From positions 186,001 through 250,000 of the forward strand of contig JAJUHK010000001.1 in assembly GCA_029279945.1 (NCBI GenBank): DNA of 64,000 bases. The letters run 5' to 3'. The stretch is from Pseudidiomarina indica. Its GTDB lineage: Bacteria > Pseudomonadota > Gammaproteobacteria > Enterobacterales > Alteromonadaceae. The notes under the pieces were generated by a model, which worked only from the letters and a program-made list of their open reading frames with translations, was not told the origin of the DNA and ran no database searches. This document shows positions 42,127-51,954 of this stretch, piece by piece. Position 1 is the first letter of the stretch. The number at the start of each line of letters is the position of its first letter. The position numbers and the translations under genes are program-made.

Positions 42127-42849
42127 ATGGCATCCCCAACTTTGCTGCTCATGAGTAGCTCGCGGGCTGGTAATAGCGCATATCTAGAACCTTATATTGA
42201 GTCGATTACAGCACTCTGTCAACAACGTAAAATCCTGTTTATTCCTTATGCAGGTGTGGGGATGAGTAACGCTGACTATACGGCTCGCGTGCAAGCGGCA
42301 CTGGCGCCAGCTGGGTTAACAGTGGAAGGGATTGAGACCAGCGCAGATCCTATTGCAGCGATCAAATCAGCTGAAGCCATTTTGGTCGGTGGTGGCAATA
42401 CCTTCAACCTACTCTATACCTTATACCAACAACAACTTCTTGATCCTATTCGGCAAGCGGTTGCCAGTGGCACGCCTTATCTCGGCTGGAGTGCTGGCTC
42501 TAACATTGCAGGCTTAAGCATTCGCACCACCAATGATATGCCGATTGTAGAACCGCCTTCCTTTGCCGCATTGGCGTTAGTACCTTTTCAACTCAATCCT
42601 CATTACACCGACTATCAACCAGCTGGATTCCACGGAGAGACTCGTGATCAACGTTTACAGGAATTTATGGTGATAGCACCGACGACTCCAGTATTAGCGA
42701 TCCCAGAAGGTACCTATTTAATAGTCAACGATGGACACATGCATTACCACGGTAACCAGCCTGGTTATGTTTTTCTTAACGGTGATAAGCAGCCACTACA
42801 TCCGCAACAAGATTGTTCTCAATGGCTAGGTGCCGCGCCAACGGTGTAA
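42127..42849 (+). CDS. pepE: Alpha-aspartyl dipeptidase PepE (S51 family)
   Basis: A 240-residue serine peptidase that cleaves Asp-X dipeptides. The nucleophile motif GWSAGSNIAG (Ser about residue 122), AILVGGGNTFNLLY and the histidine region LNPHYTDYQPAG are present. TAAGGAG stands 9 nt before the ATG. The 3' end overlaps the convergent bioD by 74 bp, the longest overlap in the window, so both C-termini share sequence on opposite strands. Confidence 0.9.
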   Translation: MASPTLLLMSSSRAGNSAYLEPYIESITALCQQRKILFIPYAGVGMSNADYTARVQAALAPAGLTVEGIETSADPIAAIKSAEAILVGGGNTFNLLYTLYQQQLLDPIRQAVASGTPYLGWSAGSNIAGLSIRTTNDMPIVEPPSFAALALVPFQLNPHYTDYQPAGFHGETRDQRLQEFMVIAPTTPVLAIPEGTYLIVNDGHMHYHGNQPGYVFLNGDKQPLHPQQDCSQWLGAAPTV

Positions 42850-43537
42850 GCGCCTCAAGCAATTTCGCTGGATTGGGTTGATATGGAATATTGGCCCAAC
42901 ACGGTGCTGCAATCAGCTGTTGAAGGCTGGCAAAATTTTCTTGCCAGTACGGCATTGGCGCTGGCGTTAGTTGATTCGCGATCCACCCCAACAGCGTTAA
43001 TCCACGGCGCTGAATATCTGCGACCGTAAGCAAGGCATGGTTAATACAACCGAGCTGCATGCCGACCACCAAAATCACCCCAGCGTTTAGCTGCTCCGCA
43101 ACATCAGCCATAGTTTCAGTTGCCGATAACGGTACCAGCCAACCTCCCGCTCCTTCAATCACCACCAACTCTTCTTGTGTGGGCACTGCGCAGATACGCT
43201 GTGCAATTGCTTCAGCCGTCAGCTGCTGACCTTGTTCAGCGGCAGCAATGTGAGGTGCAATAGCAGGCGCGAAACAAAATGGGTTAACCTGCTGATAACT
43301 TGCTGACGTTAACGGGACTTGCGCTGCTTCTAGTAACTTCAGCGCATCATCATTACGCAGTTGACCAGCATCTAGGTTAGCTCCGGATGCGATAGGTTTG
43401 CGAACCCCAACCTTAATTTTATTTGCCAGTAATGCACGGCATAAGCCGGCACTGATGGTCGTCTTGCCACCCCCTGTATCCGTGCCAGTTACGAACACAT
43501 GCCGCAGATCAAAATCTGTTGATCTAAAGTTAATCAT
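42776..43537 (-). CDS. bioD: Dethiobiotin synthetase
   Basis: A 253-residue ATP-dependent enzyme that closes the ureido ring of dethiobiotin from DAPA and CO2. The P-loop reads GTDTGGGKTT, and a VRKPIASG segment and EGAGGWLVPL follow. Family members often have GTDTGVGKT, so the central Gly is a variant to note. It is the last gene of bioBFCD. The C-terminal ~25 residues overlap pepE on the other strand. It overlaps bioC by 4 bp. Confidence 0.95.
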   Translation of the reverse strand: MINFRSTDFDLRHVFVTGTDTGGGKTTISAGLCRALLANKIKVGVRKPIASGANLDAGQLRNDDALKLLEAAQVPLTSASYQQVNPFCFAPAIAPHIAAAEQGQQLTAEAIAQRICAVPTQEELVVIEGAGGWLVPLSATETMADVAEQLNAGVILVVGMQLGCINHALLTVADIQRRGLTLLGWIANQLTPAPMPYWQENFASLQQLIAAPCWANIPYQPNPAKLLEALTPLARHLAIENNLVADVVAAYHR

Positions 43538-44301
43538 GATTGCACTTTAGTTAATTTAAATACGGCTATTTGCCAGTCTAATGGTAGCCTTCCTAAGGCG
43601 TCTCGATGCCACTCCATCGCACTTTCAACACGTAACAATTGTTGTTTTGCCAAAGGTGGCCGCTGCTGATACTGATAACTGGCCCCTATCCCCTTTAGAT
43701 CGTGCAACATAGTTCGGACACTGGGATAATGAATGGTAATACTGTGATAATCGATGCTTATCTCCACCCCTTTTAGGGTATTTAACCGTTGCACTAAGTC
43801 TTGCCGACCTAGAAACTGGTTATGGCGCCGATGCCCAGTAAATTTCAGGAGATATTGACTCAAGGGCTGTAATGACCCCTGCAACACTGTTGTTGCGACA
43901 ATCACTCCTGCGGGGCGCAAACAGTCAAGCCACTGCGCTAAAGTGGTAGTAATATCCTCAGCCCATTGCAGCGCTAAATTGGCATAAATCGTATCAACTG
44001 TATTAGCAGCTATGGGCAATTGCTCGAGATCACCGCAGATCCACTGCAAATGCGGCCACTGTTGCTGGGCGTAATGCAACATTCCAGGTGCTATATCGAT
44101 GCCAAGATACTGGCTGGCACGAGCATGTAACACGTCACTATTAACTGCTGGACCGCAGCCGATATCTAAGGTGGTGCCAAGATCCCGATGAGGTAATCGT
44201 GCCAATAATGCTACTGCACAGTGTCGCTGCAATTCATTATGCTGAGCATAACTGGTTGCAGCACGGCTAAAACGCTCGGCAATCATTAATTTATGAGACA
44301 T
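43534..44301 (-). CDS. bioC: Malonyl-ACP O-methyltransferase BioC
   Basis: A 255-residue SAM-dependent methyltransferase that caps malonyl-ACP so the fatty-acid machinery can build pimeloyl-ACP. The SAM motif LDIGCGPAVNSD is near residue 42; LQWICGDLEQLPIAANTVDTIYANLALQW and the late TVLQGSLQPLSQY match E. coli BioC. I use the ATG at 44301, which overlaps bioF by 16 bp; Met6 at 44286 would give a TAATG junction but removes a conserved-looking segment. A BioH-type esterase is not present in the window. Confidence 0.92.
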   Translation of the reverse strand: MSHKLMIAERFSRAATSYAQHNELQRHCAVALLARLPHRDLGTTLDIGCGPAVNSDVLHARASQYLGIDIAPGMLHYAQQQWPHLQWICGDLEQLPIAANTVDTIYANLALQWAEDITTTLAQWLDCLRPAGVIVATTVLQGSLQPLSQYLLKFTGHRRHNQFLGRQDLVQRLNTLKGVEISIDYHSITIHYPSVRTMLHDLKGIGASYQYQQRPPLAKQQLLRVESAMEWHRDALGRLPLDWQIAVFKLTKVQS

Positions 44302-45389
44302 CGAGCCATTCCCTCTACTAACTGCTTCAGTTCGTCTTCGTGATGTAATGCACTAATAGTTATGCGTAATCGCGCAGTTCCCACTGGAACCGTTGGTGGA
44401 CGTATAACACCACAAGCAATTCCTTGTTCTGCTAGGTTTTTCCCCCAGTCCAGCGCTTGTTCGTCGGCACCCAACACAATGGTTTGAATCGGGTGTTCGC
44501 TGGCTTGTAACGGAATTCCATACTGTTGGCAAAGTTGTTGAAAGAGCGCAATACGTTGTTGCAGCTGCTGCCGTAACCGTTCACCTTCGGTAGTTTGTAG
44601 AATGGTAATGGCAGCACTAACTGCAGCCGCTTGTGCGGCGGGCATTGCCGTTGAATAAATAAACTCTCGTCCGCTATTTACAATATGCTCGAGTTCAGCC
44701 CTGCCTCCCACCAACGCAGCTCCCATAACGCCAATGGCTTTACCAAAAGGTATAGTGAGCATTGCCTGAGGATCTGGCAATAAGGCGGCAGCGCCACGCC
44801 CATCAGGGCCAAGCAAACCTATTCCATGGGCATCATCAACCCACAAATCGGTGGGCAATAATGCCAATTCAGCTAATGGTGCATAATCTCCATCCATACT
44901 GAAAACGCTTTCGGTAATCACCAAATTGGCCCCAGGTTTTAGTAACCGTCGCACCGCTTTGACGTCATTGTGAGGAAATCGACGCCAGTTGCGGCGACCT
45001 AACCCTTCCAATAAAGATGCATGGCACAATCGATCCAATAACAATTGATCGTATAACGCGCCTAATGCCTTAAGCGCACTTTGATTTGCCGCAAAGCCAC
45101 TACTGAATAGCACAGCGGTATCACGTTCCAACCACTCAGCTAACTGCCGTACCAAGTTGTGGTGAGGCTGTTGATAACCACAGACCAATGGTGATCCGCC
45201 ACTACCACAGCCGTAGTCAGATAACCCTTGCGCAAAGGCTGCTATTACCTGCGGATGTTGGGATAAACCAAGGTAATCATTGCGATGAAATGAACAGTTT
45301 GCCCAATCGGTAAGCTGTAACTGTCGCCACCGATGTGCGGCTTGTCGCCGCTGACGGTACTCATGGAATTGGTAGGTAAGGTAACGCAT
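44286..45389 (-). CDS. bioF: 8-amino-7-oxononanoate synthase
   Basis: A 367-residue PLP enzyme condensing pimeloyl-ACP/CoA with L-alanine. The PLP-lysine motif is TIPFGKAIGVMGAALVGG (about residue 225), and the family's HRNDYLGLSQHP and DDAHGIGLLGPDGRG are present. I chose ATG at 45389, 4 bp after the bioB stop, since its start MRYLTYQFHEY matches the family; an open frame extends to 45497 inside bioB but is unlikely. Part of bioBFCD. Confidence 0.93.
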   Translation of the reverse strand: MRYLTYQFHEYRQRRQAAHRWRQLQLTDWANCSFHRNDYLGLSQHPQVIAAFAQGLSDYGCGSGGSPLVCGYQQPHHNLVRQLAEWLERDTAVLFSSGFAANQSALKALGALYDQLLLDRLCHASLLEGLGRRNWRRFPHNDVKAVRRLLKPGANLVITESVFSMDGDYAPLAELALLPTDLWVDDAHGIGLLGPDGRGAAALLPDPQAMLTIPFGKAIGVMGAALVGGRAELEHIVNSGREFIYSTAMPAAQAAAVSAAITILQTTEGERLRQQLQQRIALFQQLCQQYGIPLQASEHPIQTIVLGADEQALDWGKNLAEQGIACGVIRPPTVPVGTARLRITISALHHEDELKQLVEGMARCLIN

Positions 45390-45393
45390 GGGA

Positions 45394-46434
45394 TCAACGG
45401 ACTTCGTAGTACAATGCCGGTTGTCGTTGCTCAGTAATGGCTTCTTGAATGACCGCTTCGTGCACCTCATCATCATAATCTTGATGTTGCAAGGCACGAA
45501 TATTTAACCGTTCGAATAGCTTACGATCCTGATCGATATCGGGGTTCGCTGTCGTCAACAAGCGCTCACCATAAAAAATTGAATTAGCACCAGCGAAGAA
45601 ACACAATGCTTGCATCTGTTCGTTCATAGCTTCTCGTCCAGCAGATAGGCGCACAAAAGATTTCGGCATAAGGATTCGTGCTACGGCAATGGTACGGACA
45701 AATTCGAAGGGATCTAAATCGTCCAAATCAGCCATCGGCGTGCCCTGAACTTTTACCAACATATTGATAGGGACACTTTCTGGATGCTGCGGTAAATTCG
45801 CAAGTTGCATTAATAACCCAGCCCTATCACGGCGTTTTTCACCCATTCCAACAATACCACCGGCACAGACTTTCAGGCCTGCATCACGCACGTGCTTTAA
45901 AGTCTGCAATCGATCCGCGTACGTTCTAGTGCTAATAATTTCGCCATAAAATTCTGGCGAGGTGTCTAAATTATGGTTGTAATAATCAAGCCCCGCTTGC
46001 TTTAACGCTTGTGCTTGTTTCGCATTGAGCATCCCCAATGTCATACAGGTCTCGAGGCCAAGCTCCTTAACCTGCTTTACCATATCTATCACATAGGGCA
46101 GATCCCGATCCTTGGGGTTACGCCAAGCTGCCCCCATACAGAATCGTGATGCTCCCTGCGATTTAGCAGCGCGTGCTGATGCGACCACTTGCTCTACCGC
46201 CAGCAGTTTTTCACGCTCTACATCGGTACGATAATGCGCACTTTGTGGGCAATATTTGCAATCTTCAGGGCAGGCACCCGTTTTGATCGACAACAAAGTA
46301 CTGATCTGTACAGCATTTGGATCAAAGTGTTGACGATGTATTTGTTGCGCTTGAAACAATAGATCGTTGAAAGGTAATGAAAATAACTCTTCTATTTCAT
46401 GAAGTTGCCAATCATGACGGATAAGATCACACAT
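45394..46434 (-). CDS. bioB: Biotin synthase
   Basis: A 346-residue radical-SAM enzyme inserting sulfur into dethiobiotin. The radical-SAM cluster motif is CPEDCKYC (about residues 53-60), with [12 protein letters not shown] and the C-terminal [11 protein letters not shown]. It is the first gene of bioBFCD and is divergent from bioA over 119 bp, which is the expected place for a BirA operator, although I found none with standard spacing. Confidence 0.97.
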   Translation of the reverse strand: MCDLIRHDWQLHEIEELFSLPFNDLLFQAQQIHRQHFDPNAVQISTLLSIKTGACPEDCKYCPQSAHYRTDVEREKLLAVEQVVASARAAKSQGASRFCMGAAWRNPKDRDLPYVIDMVKQVKELGLETCMTLGMLNAKQAQALKQAGLDYYNHNLDTSPEFYGEIISTRTYADRLQTLKHVRDAGLKVCAGGIVGMGEKRRDRAGLLMQLANLPQHPESVPINMLVKVQGTPMADLDDLDPFEFVRTIAVARILMPKSFVRLSAGREAMNEQMQALCFFAGANSIFYGERLLTTANPDIDQDRKLFERLNIRALQHQDYDDEVHEAVIQEAITEQRQPALYYEVR

Positions 46435-46482
46435 AACACAGCCTAGTTAATAAAATTTCAAAGCGAATAAATGAGATTGCAC

Positions 46483-46510
46483 AGAGTACGTCGTTTTCTT
46501 AGACTGTCAA
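46483..46510 (-). promoter_or_regulatory. Candidate bioB promoter
   Basis: On the minus strand a perfect TTGACA (46505-46510) is followed after 16 bp by TACTCT (46483-46488). The -10 is poor, so confidence is low. The position, ~50 bp upstream of bioB, is right. Confidence 0.35.
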
Positions 46511-46553
46511 CTTTTATCGCTCGAATTAAATAACAACTGGTTAGTTTATAATC

Positions 46554-47837
46554 ATGATATCACCATCAGATCTTGCGTTTGACCAACAACATATTTGGCA
46601 CCCTTACACCTCGTTACATAATCCTTTACCGGTTTATCCAGTTGCTAGCGCCCATGGCTGCGAGATTACCTTAAGCGACGGCCGTAAGCTCATTGATGGA
46701 ATGGCTTCCTGGTGGGCTGCGATTCATGGCTACAATCATCCGCAGTTAAACCACGCCGCAATGAACCAAATTGAACAACTGAGCCATGTGATGTTTGGTG
46801 GTTTTACGCACCAGCCGGCCATTGAGCTATGTCAGCAACTCATTGCCATGACACCGACGCCACTACAACATGTTTTTCTAGCAGATTCTGGTTCAGTAGC
46901 AGTTGAAGTAGCCATCAAAATGGCGATGCAATATTGGGTCAGTCGCGAGCAACCGCAGAAGAAACAAATCGCAACCATCCGTGGTGGTTACCATGGCGAC
47001 ACCTTTGCCGCCATGTCGGTTTGTGACCCTGTTACTGGCATGCACCACCTATTTCAAGGCAGCTTAGCGCAACAGCACTTTGCGCCAACGCCTCAGCTTC
47101 GCCCCACCGACCCTTGGCAGCCGACAATCATGGCACCGTTAGCACAATTGCTCGAACAACACCATCATCAACTAGCGGCCTTTATTCTCGAGCCGGTCGT
47201 GCAAGGTGCTGGCGGAATGCGGTTCTATCATCCACGTTATGTAACTGAGGCTAAACGCTTATGTGAGCAGTACCAAGTACTCTTTATTGCCGATGAAATT
47301 GCCACTGGATTCGGCCGTACCGGAACATTATTTGCCTGCGAGCAAGCGGCAATAACACCTGATATCATGTGCCTTGGTAAAGCAATTACGGGCGGCTATA
47401 TCACACTGGCGGCTGTGCTTTGTACCAGCGCTGTCGCCGAAACCATTAGTGCCGGCCCCGCTGGTGGTGCGTTAATGCACGGCCCTACGTTCATGGGCAA
47501 CCCCCTCGCCTGCGCCATTGCCAATGCCAGTCTAACACTTTTACAGCAAAGTCCGTGGCAGCAACGAGTGGATGCAATCGCTCAGCAGCTGCAGCTAGAA
47601 CTCGCCGCAGCTAAAGATTTACCAAATGTCGCTGACGTACGCGTATTAGGTGCAATTGGTGTTATCGAATTAAATCACCCTGTTGATGTTGCCGTAGCTC
47701 AGCGTATCTGTGTTGAGCAAGGAGTTTGGATTCGGCCATTCGGGCGCCTGATTTATGTAATGCCACCTTATATCATTACCCCAAGCCAGTTGACGCGTTT
47801 AACGCAAACCATGTGTTATCTTGCCAAAACACTGTGA
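46554..47837 (+). CDS. bioA: Adenosylmethionine-8-amino-7-oxononanoate aminotransferase
   Basis: A 427-residue PLP aminotransferase that converts KAPA to DAPA using SAM as the amino donor. The PLP-Lys motif [16 protein letters not shown] is near residue 277, and [16 protein letters not shown] near 50 is the BioA signature. The start is at a lone ATG, 119 bp from the divergent bioB start. It is followed by asnS after 80 bp without a clear terminator. Confidence 0.96.
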   Translation: MISPSDLAFDQQHIWHPYTSLHNPLPVYPVASAHGCEITLSDGRKLIDGMASWWAAIHGYNHPQLNHAAMNQIEQLSHVMFGGFTHQPAIELCQQLIAMTPTPLQHVFLADSGSVAVEVAIKMAMQYWVSREQPQKKQIATIRGGYHGDTFAAMSVCDPVTGMHHLFQGSLAQQHFAPTPQLRPTDPWQPTIMAPLAQLLEQHHHQLAAFILEPVVQGAGGMRFYHPRYVTEAKRLCEQYQVLFIADEIATGFGRTGTLFACEQAAITPDIMCLGKAITGGYITLAAVLCTSAVAETISAGPAGGALMHGPTFMGNPLACAIANASLTLLQQSPWQQRVDAIAQQLQLELAAAKDLPNVADVRVLGAIGVIELNHPVDVAVAQRICVEQGVWIRPFGRLIYVMPPYIITPSQLTRLTQTMCYLAKTL

Positions 47838-47917
47838 TTTTCACTTGAGTCTGACGCAAAGCAAGGTAACATATCATCCTATTTTACTTTTAACCTAACT
47901 AACGGAGTTTGTAGGCT

Positions 47918-49318
47918 ATGTCCTTCACAACAATTGTCGATGTGTTATCGGGAAAAATTGCCGTTGGTGATGAAGTTACTGTTCGCGGTTGGGTTCGCAC
48001 CCGGCGGGATTCTAAAGCAGGTATTTCATTTATCAATGTGCATGATGGTTCGTGTTTTGACGCTATTCAGGCAGTCGTCCCCAATCACCTCGATAATTAT
48101 GACAATGAAGTACTCAAACTGACCACAGGTTGTAGCGTCGCCATTACCGGTACCGTCACTGAATCAGTTGGTAAAGATCAAAACTGCGAAATTCAAGCGA
48201 CCGCAGTGACAGTATACGGATTTGTTGATGATCCGGACACTTACCCTATGTCACCTAAGCCTCACTCCATGGAATATCTACGTGAGTACGCACACTTACG
48301 GCCGCGAACAAATATCACTGGCGCGGTAATGCGGGTTCGGAACTGTTTATCACAGGCAATTCATCGCTTTTTCCATGAGCGTGGTTACTTGTGGGTAGCC
48401 ACCCCGATAATTACAGCATCAGATGCTGAAGGTGCTGGCGAAATGTTCCGAGTTTCAACGCTGGATCTGATGAATTTACCTTATACCCCATCGGGGGAAG
48501 TCGATTTTAGTAAAGACTTTTTTGGTAAGGAGGCATTCCTAACTGTATCTGGCCAGCTAAACGGTGAAGCTTATGCTTGTGCGTTATCTAAGATTTATAC
48601 GTTTGGGCCAACCTTTCGTGCAGAAAACTCCAACACCAGCCGACATCTTGCAGAATTTTGGATGGTCGAGCCAGAAGTTGCTTTTGCCGATCTCGATGAT
48701 ATTGCTCATCTCGCCGAAGACATGCTGAAGTACTGTATCCGTGCAGTACTTGCAGAGCGTCCAGATGATATGGCATTTTTCCAGCAACGTGTGGATGCGG
48801 AGGTGATCAATCGTCTCAACCATCTCTTGGAACACAAGTTCGTGCATATGGACTACACCGAAGCAGTCAAAATTTTGCAAGAGTGTGGGAAGACATTCCA
48901 GTACCCTGTTGAGTGGGGTATGGATTTACAATCAGAACACGAACGCTATCTCGCTGAAGTTCACGTCGGGGCACCTATTGTCCTGAAAAACTATCCAAAA
49001 GATATTAAAGCGTTCTATATGCGTCAGAACGATGACGGTAAGACCGTTGCGGCCATGGATGTGTTAGCACCAGGTATTGGCGAGATCATTGGAGGTAGTG
49101 CACGTGAAGAACGCCTTGAACGTCTCGATGCGCGGATGCAAGAGCTCGGCATGGAACTTGACCATTATAGCTGGTATCGCGATCTTCGCCGTTATGGCAC
49201 TGTACCACACGCAGGCTTTGGCTTAGGGTTTGAGCGGTTGGTGACTTATGTGACCGGGATGTCGAATATTCGTGACGTCATTCCGTTCCCCCGAGCACCC
49301 AAGTCAGCAGAATTCTAA
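47918..49318 (+). CDS. asnS: Asparaginyl-tRNA synthetase
   Basis: A 466-residue class II aminoacyl-tRNA synthetase. An N-terminal OB-fold anticodon domain ([24 protein letters not shown], about residues 22-45) precedes the catalytic domain with motif 2 ([21 protein letters not shown]) and motif 3 ([10 protein letters not shown]). It charges tRNA-Asn. A GGAG-type site lies upstream of the ATG. It is followed by a bidirectional terminator shared with the convergent ydjA. Confidence 0.97.
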   Translation: MSFTTIVDVLSGKIAVGDEVTVRGWVRTRRDSKAGISFINVHDGSCFDAIQAVVPNHLDNYDNEVLKLTTGCSVAITGTVTESVGKDQNCEIQATAVTVYGFVDDPDTYPMSPKPHSMEYLREYAHLRPRTNITGAVMRVRNCLSQAIHRFFHERGYLWVATPIITASDAEGAGEMFRVSTLDLMNLPYTPSGEVDFSKDFFGKEAFLTVSGQLNGEAYACALSKIYTFGPTFRAENSNTSRHLAEFWMVEPEVAFADLDDIAHLAEDMLKYCIRAVLAERPDDMAFFQQRVDAEVINRLNHLLEHKFVHMDYTEAVKILQECGKTFQYPVEWGMDLQSEHERYLAEVHVGAPIVLKNYPKDIKAFYMRQNDDGKTVAAMDVLAPGIGEIIGGSAREERLERLDARMQELGMELDHYSWYRDLRRYGTVPHAGFGLGFERLVTYVTGMSNIRDVIPFPRAPKSAEF

Positions 49319-49332
49319 TTTCAGATTTTACT

Positions 49333-49364
49333 AGAACAAAACCAGCTACGGCTGGTTTTGTTCT
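49333..49364. terminator. Bidirectional terminator between asnS and ydjA
   Basis: A 14-bp inverted repeat (49333-49346 with 49351-49364, core ACCAGC/GCTGGT) has a 4-nt loop. The AACAAAA arm provides a U-rich tract in each direction, so it can stop both converging genes. Confidence 0.88.
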
Positions 49365-49376
49365 TTCTAAGGCTCA

Positions 49377-49931
49377 TTATAAGCCCCAATAATGTATGAT
49401 ATTGGCCATATCCTTGTTTGGTTTAATCGGGGTATCCACCACCGGTGTTCCGACATACAGGAACCCCAAAATCGCATCCTGTGCGGTAAGCCCAAGAGCT
49501 TGCTTAACACCCTCATCGTTTGCAAACCAACCCGTCCGCCAGATTGCCCCCAATCCTTGCGCAAACGCTGCTTGCTGAAGTAATAGTGTGGCACATGCTG
49601 CACAGGCAAACTGCTCATCCCGCGGAACCTTCTCATGCGCTTGATATTTCATCGCAACTGCAATCACCAGAGGAGCTCGTGCTGGAAGTTCTTTTGCCCG
49701 TTGTACCTGTGTCTCAGCATCACCACGCTGCTGTGCTGCTTGGGCAAAAATCTCGCCCAACTGTGCCAATTGCTCATTCGCAAAGACGATCATACGATAT
49801 GGCTGCAACATCATATGGTCAGGTGCCCGTGATGCCGCCGCAAACATAAAGTCAAGCTGTGCTGGTGTCGGCCCCGGAGCGACCAACCGCGGCATTGATG
49901 AACGAGTGGTTAACAATTCAAAAGCGTCCAT
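49377..49931 (-). CDS. ydjA: Nitroreductase-family protein YdjA
   Basis: A 184-residue FMN-dependent oxidoreductase of the minimal nitroreductase type. The opening MDAFELLTTRSSMPRL, RAPDHMMLQPYRMIV, PRDEQFACAACATLLLQQAAFAQGLG and GFLYVGTP segments match E. coli YdjA. In E. coli ydjA-sppA-ansA is the same neighbourhood, which supports the name. The physiological substrate is unknown. It is divergent from sppA over ~160 bp. Confidence 0.9.
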   Translation of the reverse strand: MDAFELLTTRSSMPRLVAPGPTPAQLDFMFAAASRAPDHMMLQPYRMIVFANEQLAQLGEIFAQAAQQRGDAETQVQRAKELPARAPLVIAVAMKYQAHEKVPRDEQFACAACATLLLQQAAFAQGLGAIWRTGWFANDEGVKQALGLTAQDAILGFLYVGTPVVDTPIKPNKDMANIIHYWGL

Positions 49932-50093
49932 ATAATCCTCTTACAATGAACCAACTGGCTGCCTCATCAGTGACAACCAAAGATTGGTCTAGTTTAGCAA
50001 ATGATCACCGTCTGTTACATTGTCTGACTGGTTTATCTGCAATTTCTGCGGTAACCTTGGGACAAGGTAGGGATTCCACTTGAGACTACGACT

Positions 50094-51950
50094 ATGAGAG
50101 ATATTGCAAACGTATTTAAGAAACTGTTTGGATTACTAAATATTATCCGAAAAATCATCATCAACGTGGTGTTTTTCTTTCTGTTAATCGTGGTTATCGG
50201 CCTATTTTCAGCCGAAGAATCACCTATTTTAGTTCCTAAAAACAGTGTATTAGCGCTTAACTTAACAGGTATTTTAGTTGAAGAAAAAACCTGGGTTAAC
50301 CCATTTGATGCATTCGTTGAGGAATTAGCAGGTAGTAATAGTCGCATTCCTGAGGTGTTGCTCAGCGATGTCATTACTGCCATTGATAGTGCAGCAACTG
50401 ACGATCGTATTGCCGGCCTACATCTTGAACTCTCACAATTCATGGGGGGCGGCCTAAACAAAATGAAACAAGTCGGTGCTGCGATTGAGCGTTTCCGTTC
50501 GACTGGTAAACCAGTTATGACGTATTCGGATAACTACACTCAATCTCAGTATTACTTAGCGGCCCATGCCGACCATGTGTATCTAAATCCGCTTGGGATG
50601 ATGATGTTTGAAGGCTTTGGTACCTACCGTCTTTATTTCAAAGAGTTACTCGAAAAACTCAAAATCAGCTCGCACGTATTTAAAGTCGGTGCTTATAAAT
50701 CGGCAGTGGAACCTTATACCCGTAATGATATGTCGCCAGAAGCGCGTGATGCGAATAAGTTTCTCTACGACGAGTTATGGGAAACCTATATCGCTGATCT
50801 GAAACAATTACGTGATATCGACGCGCGTATACTGTCAGGTGACATGAACGACTTCTTAGCCGCCGTTGCTGAACATAATGACAATTTAGCAGAAATGGCT
50901 GTGGGTACTGGCTTAGTAACTGACTTATACTCGCGGGAGCAGTTCCGCCAAGAAATGGTTGACCTCACCGGGCTTGATGACGATGGTAAAAGTTGGCGCC
51001 GGATAAATTTTGCAGATTACTTAGCTGCCCTCAATGGGCACAAAGATTCTAAAAACGCAGACCACGTCGCTGATAAAGTAGCCGTAGTCATGGCTCGTGG
51101 TGTCATCGTCGACGGTTCACAGAAGCCAGGCAACATTGGCGGTGATAGTACTGCAGCCCTACTTCGCAAAGCGCGTTTAGACGATTCCGTGAAAGCTGTT
51201 GTGCTACGCGTTGATAGCCCAGGTGGGAGCGGTTTCGCATCAGAGATTATTCGCCAAGAAGTGCTTGAACTTAAAAAAGCTGGTAAGCCAGTGATTGCAT
51301 CTATGAGTAGCGTTGCCGCATCAGGTGGCTATTGGATTTCTGCCAGTGCTGATGAAATTTGGGCCGCGCCTGAAACAATCACTGGTTCAATTGGTGTCTT
51401 TGGCATGTTGTTTACATTTGAGAATTCGTTGGCTGAAATAGGGGTTTACAACGATGGTTACCATACCACTAATATGCCGGTATTGGATGTAACCCGTGGC
51501 CTCGATGATTCTGGTAAACACATCGTTCAAATGACGATTGAAAAGTTCTATCGTGATTTCGTTGGAATGGTGGCCGCTAGCCGTAACATGACCTACGACG
51601 AGGTTCATGCGATTGCTCAAGGTCGCGTGTGGACTGGTAAGCAAGCGCTTGACCTAGGGTTAGTCGATGCGCTTGGAGGGTTGGATGACGCCGTTGCTGC
51701 TGCCGCAGCACGTGCAGAACTCGACGCTTACGACGTTAAACTCATCAAACCCGAGCTCTCAGCAAAAGAAAAAATCATTCAAGATTTATTTGGCCAAGCA
51801 CTCGCAGTGCTTCCAAGCTCGTGGACAGCGCGAAATTATTCACCTCTTGATATCCAAGTACAGCGCATCCTTAAGGAAGTAAACTTGTTGAATCAATTTA
51901 ATGATCCAAATGGTGTGTATGCACTGTGTGAAATTTGTCCGATGCAGTAA
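50094..51950 (+). CDS. sppA: Protease IV, signal peptide peptidase SppA
   Basis: A 618-residue, tandem-domain serine protease of family S49 that degrades cleaved signal peptides in the inner membrane. An N-terminal membrane helix (IIINVVFFFLLIVVIGLF) anchors it. The predicted Lys/Ser dyad is Lys202 (KVGAYKSAVEPY) and Ser410 (MSSVAASGGYW), matching E. coli Lys209 and Ser409 in layout. LRVDSPGGSGFASEI precedes the Ser. ansA starts 4 bp downstream. Confidence 0.95.
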   Translation: MRDIANVFKKLFGLLNIIRKIIINVVFFFLLIVVIGLFSAEESPILVPKNSVLALNLTGILVEEKTWVNPFDAFVEELAGSNSRIPEVLLSDVITAIDSAATDDRIAGLHLELSQFMGGGLNKMKQVGAAIERFRSTGKPVMTYSDNYTQSQYYLAAHADHVYLNPLGMMMFEGFGTYRLYFKELLEKLKISSHVFKVGAYKSAVEPYTRNDMSPEARDANKFLYDELWETYIADLKQLRDIDARILSGDMNDFLAAVAEHNDNLAEMAVGTGLVTDLYSREQFRQEMVDLTGLDDDGKSWRRINFADYLAALNGHKDSKNADHVADKVAVVMARGVIVDGSQKPGNIGGDSTAALLRKARLDDSVKAVVLRVDSPGGSGFASEIIRQEVLELKKAGKPVIASMSSVAASGGYWISASADEIWAAPETITGSIGVFGMLFTFENSLAEIGVYNDGYHTTNMPVLDVTRGLDDSGKHIVQMTIEKFYRDFVGMVAASRNMTYDEVHAIAQGRVWTGKQALDLGLVDALGGLDDAVAAAAARAELDAYDVKLIKPELSAKEKIIQDLFGQALAVLPSSWTARNYSPLDIQVQRILKEVNLLNQFNDPNGVYALCEICPMQ

Positions 51951-51954
51951 ACTC

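Noticed and set aside
46435..46553. A BirA operator between bioB and bioA
   Set aside because: I looked for GTTAACC-type half-sites with 14-16 bp spacing. Only weak, wrongly spaced halves (near TGTCAAC and GGTTAG) are present.
49946..50083. A 45-codon open frame between ydjA and sppA (start MNQLAASS)
   Set aside because: No ribosome-binding site and no recognisable family; it lies in the sppA promoter region.
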